Made by a program: the position numbers and the translations under genes. This document shows, in pieces, positions 9,034 to 19,105 of a DNA stretch of 64,000 nucleotides. Numbering within the stretch: position 1 is the first letter of the stretch; the number at the start of each line of letters is the position of its first letter. Source of the stretch: Oenanthe sinensis (lineage: Eukaryota; Streptophyta; Magnoliopsida; Apiales; Apiaceae). The notes beneath the pieces were generated by a model. It saw only the letters and a program-made list of their open reading frames with translations. It did not search any database and was not told where the DNA came from. The stretch lies in NCBI GenBank assembly GCA_028671895.1, contig CM053809.1, positions 2,215,501 to 2,279,500 of the forward strand, in the 5' to 3' direction.

Positions 9034-11667
9034 ATACCTATAGAAATATCTACTGCACTATTAGATTTATCTGTGGCGGACTATGATGGTGTTATTACAC
9101 TCCAGGATATCAGCTACGAACCTGAAAACACACAGGTTCCACCCCCAGCTGAATTAGAGCCTCAAATAGTTTCTCCTTCATCCTCTTCTTTGCTAAAAGT
9201 CAGAAAAAGGAAGAAACCTGTCAGAATAGTTAGGGGTCTTGGTGCTGATGTGAGTGAACCCGCAGCTCTGTCTCCACAATCTAAAAGATCTAAATTTCAA
9301 CCAGAGACAACTGCAGACTCATCCTTTTCCTCTCAATGGGATATGGATTTTGACATGGCCATCCAAGGTTCTTTAGATACACTTGCTCAACCAGGTGATC
9401 TAATTCGCTGTTCGGCTACAGCTTCAGATAGTGAGGAAAGCACACTGCTAGCTCTCACACTAGCAGGACCTCCGCTTGCAGTTACACAAACACATGAGGG
9501 CACATTTGTTGAAGAAAATGTTTTTAATAAAAACTGGTCGGATGCCACCTATGATGTGGACCATGACATTTTCGATGCAGTGCAGCATCAGTTACCCTCC
9601 AAGGTACTTAGGGGCATCACAGACTCTAATGAGCCATACACTACATTGTCTAAGGTGGTGACCCCCCTGGATATATTACATCCAGCGATTTTAAAAGGTC
9701 TCGAATCCACTGGTGGATTTGAGAGGCAACCACTCCATAGAGGGAGATGGGACTCCATTCACGGAGTAGCTACGTCAGTAGCGGAGCCACTTCAAGTTAA
9801 TCTTGTTGAGGACGCGCCTTCACAGGCATCAGAAGAGCAATTTGACTCTTCAAAAGCTATTGTTATATATGCAGGTACAGCTTCAGGATCTGGAAAGGAG
9901 CTAAACACGAGTGATGTGAGGCAAACACAAAGTGAAACACATGCACAGAGTGATAGTGAGATAAACAGGAGTGCAAGTGAGCTGAGTGCACACACACACA
10001 GTGTTCTATTATCTAAAATGGAAGCTCTCCATAAAGAAATGCAAATTGTTCAGGCTGAGTTGGTAAAAGTAAAAGCACAAGCAGAAGAAAAATCTACATC
10101 TGCCTCTGTAACACAGCAGCTGACAATAGTACGAAAAGATGTTGATGATGTCAAAACCTCCATTCTTCTAAAAACTCAAGACATCCAAAATGTACAGAAT
10201 CTTATTGCTGAAGACATGAAAGAAGTCAGCAAATTACATGAAAAGATTGATGAGGTTGAGAAAAGCTTGACATTAACAATCATTGAAAATGAAAAGATCT
10301 CTACACAAAGATTCAGCAAACTGGATGATGGAATGACACATTTGAATGAAGGAATGAAGCAAGTCTATCTGACTATGCAGAAAATGTTGACATCTTTTGA
10401 AGCCTCTAAAACTCAAGAGGATCCCTCAACTAAGGGGGAGAAATCAAAGGAGAAAGTAGCTAAAGATGGAGGGGCTTCTACTCAAGACAAAGGGAAAGAT
10501 AAACTGTATTCTGAAGATCAATTTCAATCGTATGATCCAGAACCAGAAAAACAGTTTTATGATCAAGAGAAATTCATTGATGACAGTGCTCATGATGAAT
10601 CAATCTTTCCTGACTACTGCAGAGCTGAGGAAGAGATTGCATTTGATGAAGATTTTCTGTTTCCAGAAGAAAAAGAAGTTGATCCAGCCTATGAAGAGGC
10701 AATGAAGAAACTAAAAGAAGACATCAAGGCAAGTCATGCAAAAACTGAAAATCTGAAAGCTCTAGTCATAGAAAGAACAAAGGCAGAAAGAGAAGAAAGC
10801 CAAGAAAAGCAAAATCTTTGGGCCATAGCAGTCAGAGAAAAGAAGAGAGATGTACAGCTCAAGATTGGAAAGAAATGGGATACTGCAAGAGAAATAATGG
10901 ACAAACAACAAAAGGGTCCATTTGAAGACAAGCATCTGAAATCAATAATTGAGCGTCTAGAAAAGTCAAATGACAAAATTGACAACTTCATGAAAGCTCT
11001 GAAAGAGGAAGTGGACTACATCACTATCCTAGTGGATCACATTCTTGAAGACTGGCGGATACTAGTCTACACACACAGGAATGGAACATTCAGAATTTCC
11101 TTAGAGTTTTTCAGGCAAAGAAGTTTATCAGTAATATGGACGTTCTTGAACAAAATAAAGAGGAGCTCAGAAGAAAATGAACTTCTCAGGGATAGACTTA
11201 GAGTCTTTGCTACAGCTGTTAGTCCTCAGATCTTATTTGATCCTCATGAGGTAAGATTTTTCTCAAACAAGTTGTATCAAATCATGCAGTTAAATGAGGA
11301 ATCTTTTAAGGGCTACACAGTTAAGTACATGATTCAAGTTGAAAGGATGTTAAGGTCAAAAGGTTTCAAATCCCAAGCTAAAATGGATGCTGCAGAGAAG
11401 ATAAGAAACTACTGTCTGTCAAAAAGAATTCATTCATACATCAGGCAAATACCAAAGATAGATTCAACACAACCATCTGATGTAGAAGAAGAGATAGTAG
11501 ATCCTGTTGAACAGGAAGTACTGTGGCAGTTAGCTAGAGCTGAACAAAGAAGGTTGTATGGAGAGGCCACTACAACAGAACAATCAGTAACTGAAGAGGT
11601 ACCAAGGACACCTGTGCATAAAAGTACAACCCTGGAAGAAGGTGAAGTTGATACTTCTGAAGACTGA
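9034..11667 (+). CDS. Element A third (env-like) ORF, C-terminal part
   Basis: Continues in frame from the TGA at 9031-9033; the first alternative start is a GTG at 9073. It has a basic nuclear-signal-like KVRKRKKPVR near 9200 and an acidic Ser/Thr-rich middle. A heptad-rich coiled coil spans about 10010-10400. A charged, conserved C-terminal half contains KIGKKWDTAREIMD, which matches KIGQKWDDARKILM-like sequence in element B (RRIGQKWDDARKILM). No transmembrane segment or signal peptide is visible, so 'env-like' describes only its position. Expression would need TGA readthrough or internal initiation, or the stop may simply be a recent mutation. Confidence 0.7.
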   Translation: MPIEISTALLDLSVADYDGVITLQDISYEPENTQVPPPAELEPQIVSPSSSSLLKVRKRKKPVRIVRGLGADVSEPAALSPQSKRSKFQPETTADSSFSSQWDMDFDMAIQGSLDTLAQPGDLIRCSATASDSEESTLLALTLAGPPLAVTQTHEGTFVEENVFNKNWSDATYDVDHDIFDAVQHQLPSKVLRGITDSNEPYTTLSKVVTPLDILHPAILKGLESTGGFERQPLHRGRWDSIHGVATSVAEPLQVNLVEDAPSQASEEQFDSSKAIVIYAGTASGSGKELNTSDVRQTQSETHAQSDSEINRSASELSAHTHSVLLSKMEALHKEMQIVQAELVKVKAQAEEKSTSASVTQQLTIVRKDVDDVKTSILLKTQDIQNVQNLIAEDMKEVSKLHEKIDEVEKSLTLTIIENEKISTQRFSKLDDGMTHLNEGMKQVYLTMQKMLTSFEASKTQEDPSTKGEKSKEKVAKDGGASTQDKGKDKLYSEDQFQSYDPEPEKQFYDQEKFIDDSAHDESIFPDYCRAEEEIAFDEDFLFPEEKEVDPAYEEAMKKLKEDIKASHAKTENLKALVIERTKAEREESQEKQNLWAIAVREKKRDVQLKIGKKWDTAREIMDKQQKGPFEDKHLKSIIERLEKSNDKIDNFMKALKEEVDYITILVDHILEDWRILVYTHRNGTFRISLEFFRQRSLSVIWTFLNKIKRSSEENELLRDRLRVFATAVSPQILFDPHEVRFFSNKLYQIMQLNEESFKGYTVKYMIQVERMLRSKGFKSQAKMDAAEKIRNYCLSKRIHSYIRQIPKIDSTQPSDVEEEIVDPVEQEVLWQLARAEQRRLYGEATTTEQSVTEEVPRTPVHKSTTLEEGEVDTSED

Positions 11668-11881
11668 AGACGTAGATAGGACAAGATAGAAACTTTGTAA
11701 TATTTGTTCAGTGCTAGAGGAACATCTATCTTGTATTTATCTTTTATGTATGAATCTGGAAAATTGTTAAATATAAAACCAGAACTTTTGTTTATTATTT
11801 ACAGTCATTAAATGTCGTACTACTTTCTTAGTTGTTAGTTGAGTTATCCTCTAGGAATTTGTGTGTTAATTGTTTAACAAC
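11668..11881 (+). other. Element A 3' untranslated stretch
   Basis: Non-coding DNA between the third ORF and the purine tract. The part around 11820-11880 (gttgttagttgagttatcc) is nearly the same in element D (49259-49278), showing A and D are related. Confidence 0.6.
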
Positions 11882-11895
11882 AAATAGGGGGAGAT
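11882..11895 (+). other. Polypurine tract, element A
   Basis: AAATAGGGGGAGAT directly before the 3' LTR (TGAAAGGCA). Plus-strand priming site. It is identical to the tracts of B and D. Confidence 0.92.
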
Positions 11896-13279
11896 TGAAA
11901 GGCATATGACTAGGCCTATTTGTAATAATTAGATGGCAACTCAACTCTAACTAATAAAGAGAAGTAAATACTAAACACTAAACAGGAATCAAGACGAAGA
12001 CAGTCAACTAATCACAAAGGATCCAAGTATCAGAGGTATTTTGTAGGATTGCTACTCAACACTGGAAGAAGTTCAATTATTTGTTCAAGCGTCAGTGAAA
12101 TTAATAATGTGGTAGTACTTCTATTGAAGACAGAAGATATAGAAGATTTCAAGTGGTTACTACAAGCAGATTCCAGAAGAAGAATGCAAACAGTGAAGAA
12201 GAATTAATGACAGAAGGCCTCTAGTTAAATGTTATTTAAATGGAGAATATTTATTGGGATGACACAAATGAACCAGACAGTACATTTGTGTGTCAACTAA
12301 TATAATATTTATTCTTCATTTAATTCAAGAGGTTTCAAGATTAGAAGACGAAGAAAAGACAGGAAGATTTCAAGAGCTTGTTGAAGAATATTGAAGAAGC
12401 TAGGGAAACTTGCTCATAAAGGTTAATCCACAGCAGATCGAGATGCGGATCGAGTTTGATTATCAAAGGTAAAACATTGCAAGGCAAATGTCGATCCACG
12501 GCAGATCGAGATGCGGATCAAGATTGATTGTTAAAGATAAGTCATGCCGAGCAGGCTGAAGCAAAAGTCATACCGAGATTTCTGAGATCAAAAGGTCATG
12601 CTGGATTTATTTTGTTTATTTAAAATAAGTCATACCGATTTGTTTTAATTAAATAAAATCCGAATATGACTTTCAATAAGTCATACCGAGCTTTTCTCGT
12701 TTAAATTAAGTCATTCTGATTTATTTTTAATTAAAGAAAACTCGAATATGACTTACAGAAAGTCATACCGAGCTCAGAATAAGTCATACCGAGCTATATA
12801 AGTCATGCCCAGTCTTTCTTAAGTCATACAAGTGTTAAAATAAGTCATACAGACTTATTTTCTTGAAATTAAGTCATACTCATAAAGGTCATAGCAGCCA
12901 TTTCAAATCTCTATAAATATGAGATGATCTCTTCACTTTTTCAGAGTTCAACTTATGAAGAGTTAAAAAATCAGATCAAATTCAGTAATTTATCTGCATT
13001 GTAATATTCACAGATTTCTGTGCTGAGTTTGAATATAATTGTTTAAACACGAACACTTCATGTCGAATTCGTTCTAGACTTTATATCAATTATATAACAG
13101 TTTTCTAAATATTAATTGTGTAATACTAATCAAGTTAAAATAATATCTTTCACTTGAAAAGTATTTCATTATAATTAATATTTCGCGAGTAATTAAAATA
13201 ATATTTTTAATCCAATTATTCCGCGATTAATTTTCAGATATTGTATTCAACCCCCCTTCTACAATATCAGGGACCAACA
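11896..13279 (+). repeat. Element A 3' LTR (complete, 1384 bp)
   Basis: Runs TGAAAGGCA...GACCAACA. The last 1004 bp match the 5' LTR. The motif array is at 12509-12887 and the TATA box at 12912-12920. Confidence 0.95.
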
Positions 13280-14447
13280 CTTATATATAACTTGAAAGGG
13301 TTGCTACAACATTCATTACAATAGTACAACAGAAGTAAAGAGGGTAGTAAATGATACTAAGCTCTGTGAATATACTCTCTCTTTTTTTTTACAAGTGTTT
13401 CTCTCGAATATTGCTCTTTTGATAAGTTACACAAGTACTTCTATTTATACTACTTTGTAATCTATGACTTGTAGTCTTCAAAAGATAAGATATGAGTGGC
13501 CCAATGTTGTCCACGTGAATCTTATCTTGTCTTGAAAGCTTGGAAATCTGCCACCAGGATGATGCCATGTGTCATGTTGAAACTTTCCTCTATGTAGAAT
13601 TTCTACATAGGAAATTCTACTTGGCTCTATCTCGAATTCTAAGTAGAATTTCTACATAGGAATTTCTACTTAGGAATTTCTACATAGAAAATTCGAGATA
13701 GCCTTCTTCCTGAGTACTTAGAAAATATTTTCACCTCCAGAATTTCTACATAGGAAATTCGACTTAAGAATTTCTACATAGGAAATTCGAGATAGCTTCC
13801 TGAGTTGAGTACTTAGAAAATATTTCCATCTCCAGAATTTCTACTTGGCTCTAAGTAGAAACTTATCCAGAATTTCTAGATAGGAATTTCTACATAGGTT
13901 CCCTTGTAAGTACTTAGAGAAATTCTGGGCTTCAACTTGAAACTTCAATGCAACATCTTGAACTTGTGATTTCTTCATGTCTTCTATTTTCTTCAACAAG
14001 CTCTTGAACTTGGATCTCTACTACTGACATGAACTTGCTACCAATGTCCTGACACTTGATGCACTGGTCTGGTTCATAAGTGACTAGTCTTGATAGGTTT
14101 CTTGCTTCTGAATAGATTACCATGTTCAATTAGAAATGTGGCTTTCCAACAATTGCTTTCCTTCTTTTTCACTTGAAATCAATTAGTCTTATTGATACTG
14201 ATAGTTATGATCTTGATTCTTTGAGTTACAAATCACTGGGGCATGAACAACTTTGACTTGAACTTCTTCCAATGATTTCTTCTTTGTTTGATCATATTTA
14301 ACATGTTGAATTGTATCAATTACTTTGTCTTCATTTGTATTGATTTCTTTGTGACTTCTCGTTCTTGATTGTCTTCGGGTTAAGTATCTTTTCTTTAGTT
14401 GAGTTACATAAATTATAGTGTTACAAGTTTAAACACTCTGCCTTTCA
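13280..14447 (-). repeat. Element B 3' LTR, interrupted by element A
   Basis: Matches 26220-27387 at a constant offset of 12940 with no difference seen. The missing end (equivalent to 26113-26219) is expected beyond the left window edge. A motif array (ttctacatagg, tctcgaat) is at about 13591-13906. The 65-codon open frame inside the LTR is not a gene. Confidence 0.95.
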
Positions 14448-14461
14448 ATCTCCCCCTATTT
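14448..14461 (-). other. Polypurine tract, element B
   Basis: ATCTCCCCCTATTT on the plus strand is the reverse complement of AAATAGGGGGAGAT, directly next to the 3' LTR. Confidence 0.92.
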
Positions 14462-14855
14462 GATTGTCTAACAATGACATTCAAATTAAAGAAGGATAAC
14501 TCAACTAAATAATGAGACGAGAAAAGATAAGTAACATTAATGTCTTGTACATTTTACACTTGAATAAAAACTTGAAAACAATACAAAGAACTTTAGAAAA
14601 TAAACATAAGCTTAGAAAGAAAATTCGAACCTCGAATTAAAGACCATTGAGATGATCTCTATCACCTGGATTATTTCATACCTTTCAGTCCAACTCATAT
14701 CACCTTATTGGATCCACTCTGATTCACGGTTACAGTATGGTGAATTAGCCTATCTCGCATACCGTGGTCAGATGAATTTTCCTCAAGTGAGTTAGAGCAA
14801 CCAAAAGATATGAAGTTTTTCCAACTTCAAGTTCACATCCCTTTGAACTTTAACT
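14462..14855 (-). other. Element B 3' untranslated stretch
   Basis: Non-coding DNA between the third ORF stop and the purine tract. Nothing else recognised. Confidence 0.5.
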
Positions 14856-17678
14856 CTAATTCCGTTTCCCCTTCCTAACTTCCTTAACAGCACTGCGCTT
14901 ATCTTCTCCTTGTTTTCTGCGCCTTTCTTTCCTTTGTTGTTCTCTTTTGTATACTGGATCGTGTAGTTGTGCCCATCTCGCATTCAGCAAACTCACTGCT
15001 TCCATTTCCAGAGGATTCTTGGGTTCTGGATATGGATGTCTGAAAAGCCTTCTTAGTTTATCAACTTCCTGGGTAGTTCTGATCTTTGGAATGTCCTCAA
15101 AGTTTTTCATGATGAGCTGAGGCTTCCAATGAGCTTTATCAGCTTTGAACTGACAGTAGATCATTTTAGGGTAGCCCTTGACACGGTTGGTATTGAACCT
15201 ACTAGCCGCATCTGACTCCATTCTCCTTTTCTCTTTTACTACCTCAGATAAGTACTTTAATAGTCTCTGCTTTTCATCTGCAAACATATCCTCTACATCT
15301 CCCAATTTGAATTCATCTCTGACTTTGTCTAGAAATGCAGCTTCTTGAGTGTGCAGCAGCCATTTCCTACTCATATGCAAGAAGGTTTGATTCTGGTCTG
15401 CATCAATGAACACCAAGGCATCAGTTGTATCATCTGTGTAAGAATGAATCCAGTATACACTTTCTCTTCCTGGAACACCAACTGCCTCCCTTATCTCTCC
15501 TTGTTCCAGGGGTCCTGAAGGAAGAGTCAAAGCTTCATCTACGCTTTTCACAGCTTGTAGAATATCCCATTTTCTTTGCATTAGCTCTGGCTCAATCTTC
15601 ACGTTATCAAGAGGATTTGGAGCAACGACATCGCACTTCCATATTTCACTGCTCTTCTGAAAGATTATCTTCTCAATGAACTCCACTGATTTTTCTTTAA
15701 TATCCGAGGTGAATCCCTTACCCATCATTTGTCTGCAAACAGCTTTAAGGGATTCCACCGATAGAGCCATCAAGTCATTTTCTTCCAAACTAACCCTCTT
15801 CATCTTTCCATCAACAACCATTCTGACAACGTCTGGATTGGCTGAGAATTCTGGTCCCTTGTCCTCTGCTAACTGCATTAACTGATCTCTATACAGAATG
15901 CTTAGCTCCTCAGCTTGAGAAAATTGAATTTTAGTTGCTAGCAAGAACAACTCTGACGCAGATCTTCTCGACATAAACTGATCATCGACATACATAAAAG
16001 ACATCGGGGCTCCATCAATTAAAGACAAGATGACTTGCCATTCATTATCCACGGTTTTGTATCCAACACGGACTTTAGAAATCATTCTCTTCAAAGCATT
16101 TATATAGTCCATCGTCATCGGATTCTTCATGTTCAAGTTGAAGAACAAGTCATCTGCCTCCTTATTATGAACTCCATGTGCACACGACCCCATCAGTATC
16201 TTTCGTGCATCGTCCCATTTCTGTCCAATCCTCCTTTTGTCCAGATCAACTTGAGGATCAGCTAGTCTGGCAAGCTCATGATCATACTGCTTTTCCTTGA
16301 GCTCCACTTGCTTCTCAAGAAAAACAGCTTTATCCTGCATCATCTTCATTTTGAAAAATTGAGCTTGTTCCAGAGCTAACTGTTGAGCTTTCAGGGTCTC
16401 CTCATCAACAGGAATCTCTTCAGCAGACGCCCCAGCACCTCCACCTTGTTCCTCCAAAGATCTCTTAATTGCATGTGCTAGAGGTACGTCTTCCATATCA
16501 GAATCTGAATCAACTTGCACGTGTTCCTGTCGATCACCAAAGTCAGTGAATGGCTCTTCTTGTTCAACCATCACTGCTTTACCCTTTCGCTTCCTCTGAG
16601 CCTCCTCATCAGTCACCATTGGATCAATCTCTTCTTCAGCACGGGGTGACTGTTGTGTCGTCTCATTACCTCCTTTCTCCCCCTTAGGTGAGTTATCCTG
16701 AACATCACCTGGTACACCAGAGCCACTAGCATGTGAACCAAAACCAGAAGGTCCACCAGCACCACCTGCACCACCTGTACCATCATCATCAGCCGGGGGA
16801 GGTTGTGTGAATTGTTCTTCAAAGCACTCCGGGGGAACCAAATGCCGAACTGCATACATCATTCGACTGACCTCCGTTGCCAGTGTATGCAGAACGCTTT
16901 CAACACTCCCCATTCTGTCATACAGAGTGCTGCCCAAGAGACCACCAGCATGGCCCAGGTCATTGACTTTGTTTGTCATATCTTTTAAAGCTTCGGCTTG
17001 ACCTGCCATTCGTGCTGCGTAGTCATCAAGAGCTCTCTTGTGATCGCCGACATTAACCCCTAACTGCCCCATAGATTGCCCAAACTGCTCCATCTGATTT
17101 TCTACAGTTGACATACGTGTTGCAAGAGTTTCAAGAACCAGGGACGGTGTTTGGCTTAGGTTTTCTCGCTCTAAGAATCGTTCTGTTTGTGTTTGACGCT
17201 CAGTTTCGGGCCTTAAAAATGAAGGTCCCTCACTCCCTAAACGCTCACACTCACTCCCTGTCTCACGCTCGTGTATGTCTTCAATAATAGCACTCAGATT
17301 CAAAGCAGTACCTGCAGAAACTGGATAAGAAAAATGAGGAACAATTATGGGATCAATGTTTCCTGTTTTGTCCTGAGGTGGAATCTCAGGCTGAGAGGCT
17401 GCAGAGTGTTCAAGTACAACAGTAGAACCGATCCTCTCTGCAGCATCAGGACGTACCGGTGAAGGTACTTTCGAAGCTCGTAAAACTTCCGGCCTAACTG
17501 AAGGAACAGGCTCTTCAGAAGACACTGAATCCTCAGCAACCATCCTAGGTGTTGACTGTGCAAGGGGAGAACCACTCTCGTGAGGTGGAGTGGTTGTGAT
17601 AGACACGCTAGGGATGGACAGGGCTGTGGAAGTAGCAGCTTGTGAAAATTTGGCTCGCTTCCTTAAAACTGGCTGCAC
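14856..17678 (-). CDS. Element B third (env-like) ORF, N-terminally truncated
   Basis: A 940-codon open frame with a GTG at 17678 and a stop (TAG) a few codons upstream; no ATG precedes it. It starts with a basic stretch (LRKRAKFSQ) resembling KRSKFQ in element A's third ORF, so the whole N-terminal DVNR-type domain of A and C is missing. Then come a Ser/Pro-rich region, a Gly-rich linker (TGGAGGAGGPSGFGS), a coiled coil around residues 430-480 and the conserved RRIGQKWDDARKILM segment. The tail is very basic (RKERRRKQGEDKRS). No membrane segment is seen. Function unknown. Confidence 0.72.
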   Translation of the reverse strand: MQPVLRKRAKFSQAATSTALSIPSVSITTTPPHESGSPLAQSTPRMVAEDSVSSEEPVPSVRPEVLRASKVPSPVRPDAAERIGSTVVLEHSAASQPEIPPQDKTGNIDPIIVPHFSYPVSAGTALNLSAIIEDIHERETGSECERLGSEGPSFLRPETERQTQTERFLERENLSQTPSLVLETLATRMSTVENQMEQFGQSMGQLGVNVGDHKRALDDYAARMAGQAEALKDMTNKVNDLGHAGGLLGSTLYDRMGSVESVLHTLATEVSRMMYAVRHLVPPECFEEQFTQPPPADDDGTGGAGGAGGPSGFGSHASGSGVPGDVQDNSPKGEKGGNETTQQSPRAEEEIDPMVTDEEAQRKRKGKAVMVEQEEPFTDFGDRQEHVQVDSDSDMEDVPLAHAIKRSLEEQGGGAGASAEEIPVDEETLKAQQLALEQAQFFKMKMMQDKAVFLEKQVELKEKQYDHELARLADPQVDLDKRRIGQKWDDARKILMGSCAHGVHNKEADDLFFNLNMKNPMTMDYINALKRMISKVRVGYKTVDNEWQVILSLIDGAPMSFMYVDDQFMSRRSASELFLLATKIQFSQAEELSILYRDQLMQLAEDKGPEFSANPDVVRMVVDGKMKRVSLEENDLMALSVESLKAVCRQMMGKGFTSDIKEKSVEFIEKIIFQKSSEIWKCDVVAPNPLDNVKIEPELMQRKWDILQAVKSVDEALTLPSGPLEQGEIREAVGVPGRESVYWIHSYTDDTTDALVFIDADQNQTFLHMSRKWLLHTQEAAFLDKVRDEFKLGDVEDMFADEKQRLLKYLSEVVKEKRRMESDAASRFNTNRVKGYPKMIYCQFKADKAHWKPQLIMKNFEDIPKIRTTQEVDKLRRLFRHPYPEPKNPLEMEAVSLLNARWAQLHDPVYKREQQRKERRRKQGEDKRSAVKEVRKGKRN

Positions 17679-18214
17679 TTCAGGGTCACTCTCATCAGTA
17701 CTCTCACCTCTGCACCTCTATAAAAATTTAGCTTGTGAAAATTTCAGTCGGAATATTATAAAAATTATGTTTTGCAAGAGAAAATTGGTGAGTCATTTGT
17801 TTTTTTTTATTGTTTTTTGTTTAGAAAAAAATTTGTGTTTAATCCCTTTTAATTTAGAAACAACTGTGATGTTGTAGTGAAAATTAAACTACGGAATTAA
17901 ACAAGAATCAGTAACAAACTACTGTGAAAACAAAATCTGCAGTAATAATAGTTATGTGAGAAGTGTGTGTAAATCGTGTGTATGTATGTATCTGTGAAGA
18001 TGAACAGTCACGATGTTAAACACAAAACTACGCACAATATAAACGGTTAAACGTGATGCAGATAGTAAAATCAAGAAACAAAATGGACAGTAGTTCGTTA
18101 TATGTAAGAGATTCAACCACAACTATGAACAGTCGTGGGTGGGAGGGAGGGCTGCTGTAAAAATTAGGTTTTAAAACAACTGGGTAAAAGTGAAAGTAAA
18201 AACGGGTTAATTTT

Positions 18215-18224
18215 GTATATATAG
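18215..18224 (-). promoter_or_regulatory. TATA-like box before element B third ORF
   Basis: CTATATATAC on the minus strand, about 70 bp downstream of the motif array and about 540 bp upstream of the third ORF. It repeats the array-then-TATA order of the LTR, where TATAAATAG is at 26381-26389. Promoter role is inferred. Confidence 0.4.
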
Positions 18225-18289
18225 GCAATAGAGTGAAATGACAAAAATATCCCTGTGAAAATGAAAACAAAACTTAAGTACGCACAGGG

Positions 18290-19105
18290 TAATCTAAGTC
18301 GAACTCTATGTCGAACTTCTAAGTCGAACTTCTATGTCGAACTTCTATGTCGAACTCTATCTCGAACATCAAGTCGAAATTCGAGATAAGTTTCGACATA
18401 GAGGCTAACTCGAATTAAATTCACTTAAACAATTTTAAACAGCATGAAACCTCTGAAGGAAAACCCATCTCGAACTTCAAGTCGAAATTCGAGATAAGTT
18501 TAGAGATAGACCCTAAGTCGAACTTCAAGTCGAATTTCGAGATGAATTTCGAGATAGACTCCAAGTCGAACTTCAAGTCGAATTTCGAGATGAATTTCGA
18601 GATAGACTCCAAGTCGAACTTCAAGTCGAATTTCGAGATGAATTTCGAGATAGACTCCAAGTCGAACTTCAAGTCGAATTTCGAGATGAATTTCGAGATA
18701 GACTCCAAGTCGAACTTCAAGTCGAATTTCGAGATGAATTTCGAGATAGACTCCAAGTCGAACTTCAAGTCGAATTTCGAGATGAATTTCGAGATAGACT
18801 CCAAGTCGAACTTCAAGTCGAATTTCGAGATGAATTTCGAGATAGACTCCAAGTCGAACTTCAAGTCGAATTTCGAGATGAATTTCGATAACTCGAATAT
18901 TTTCCCAGACTTGGAATATTTAAATCTCTCACATCTGGAACTCTATCCCGAACTGTAAGTCGAATTTCGAGATAAGGTTCGAGATAGACACAAAGAAAAA
19001 AAATTTACTAGACTTAGAATTTTCAAAACTTCACTCCTGGAAGCTCAAAGTCGAAATTCAAGCCGAATTTCGAGATGAGTTTCGAGATAGACCCTATCTC
19101 GAAAT
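18290..19105. repeat. Motif array with 48-bp tandem repeat, element B spacer
   Basis: Seven consecutive copies of a 48-bp unit start at 18542, 18590, 18638, 18686, 18734, 18782 and 18830. Degenerate copies lie on both sides. The unit is built from aagtcgaa and ttcgagat blocks, the same words found in the element's U3 and 5' leader. Because 48 is a multiple of 3, both strands read as 16-residue repeats; these are not proteins. Confidence 0.9.

Larger units (their letters stand above)
1..13279 (+). mobile_element. Element A: SIRE-like Ty1/copia LTR retrotransposon, nearly intact
   Basis: Order seen: 5' LTR (first ~380 bp outside the window), tRNA-iMet primer site, gag, pol, spacer, third ORF, purine tract, 3' LTR. 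Protease-integrase-RT-RNase H order places it in Ty1/copia; the very large gag and a third ORF after pol are typical of the SIRE/Maximus lineage. The two LTRs differ at only two positions over the 1004 bp that can be compared. The 3' LTR ends in CCAACA and the next base is in the middle of element B's LTR, so A inserted into B. The expected 5-bp target duplication at the right is CTTAT (13280-13284); its left partner lies outside the window. Confidence 0.93.

Noticed and set aside
13932..14129. 65-codon minus-strand frame, found identically at 26872-27069
   Set aside because: It is inside the two LTR copies of element B; duplication comes from the LTRs, not from gene conservation.
18290..19105. 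Regularly spaced repeats resembling a CRISPR array, and long open frames on both strands
   Set aside because: Units are contiguous with no unique spacers, the sequence is a plant retrotransposon, and the open frames result from a repeat unit divisible by 3.
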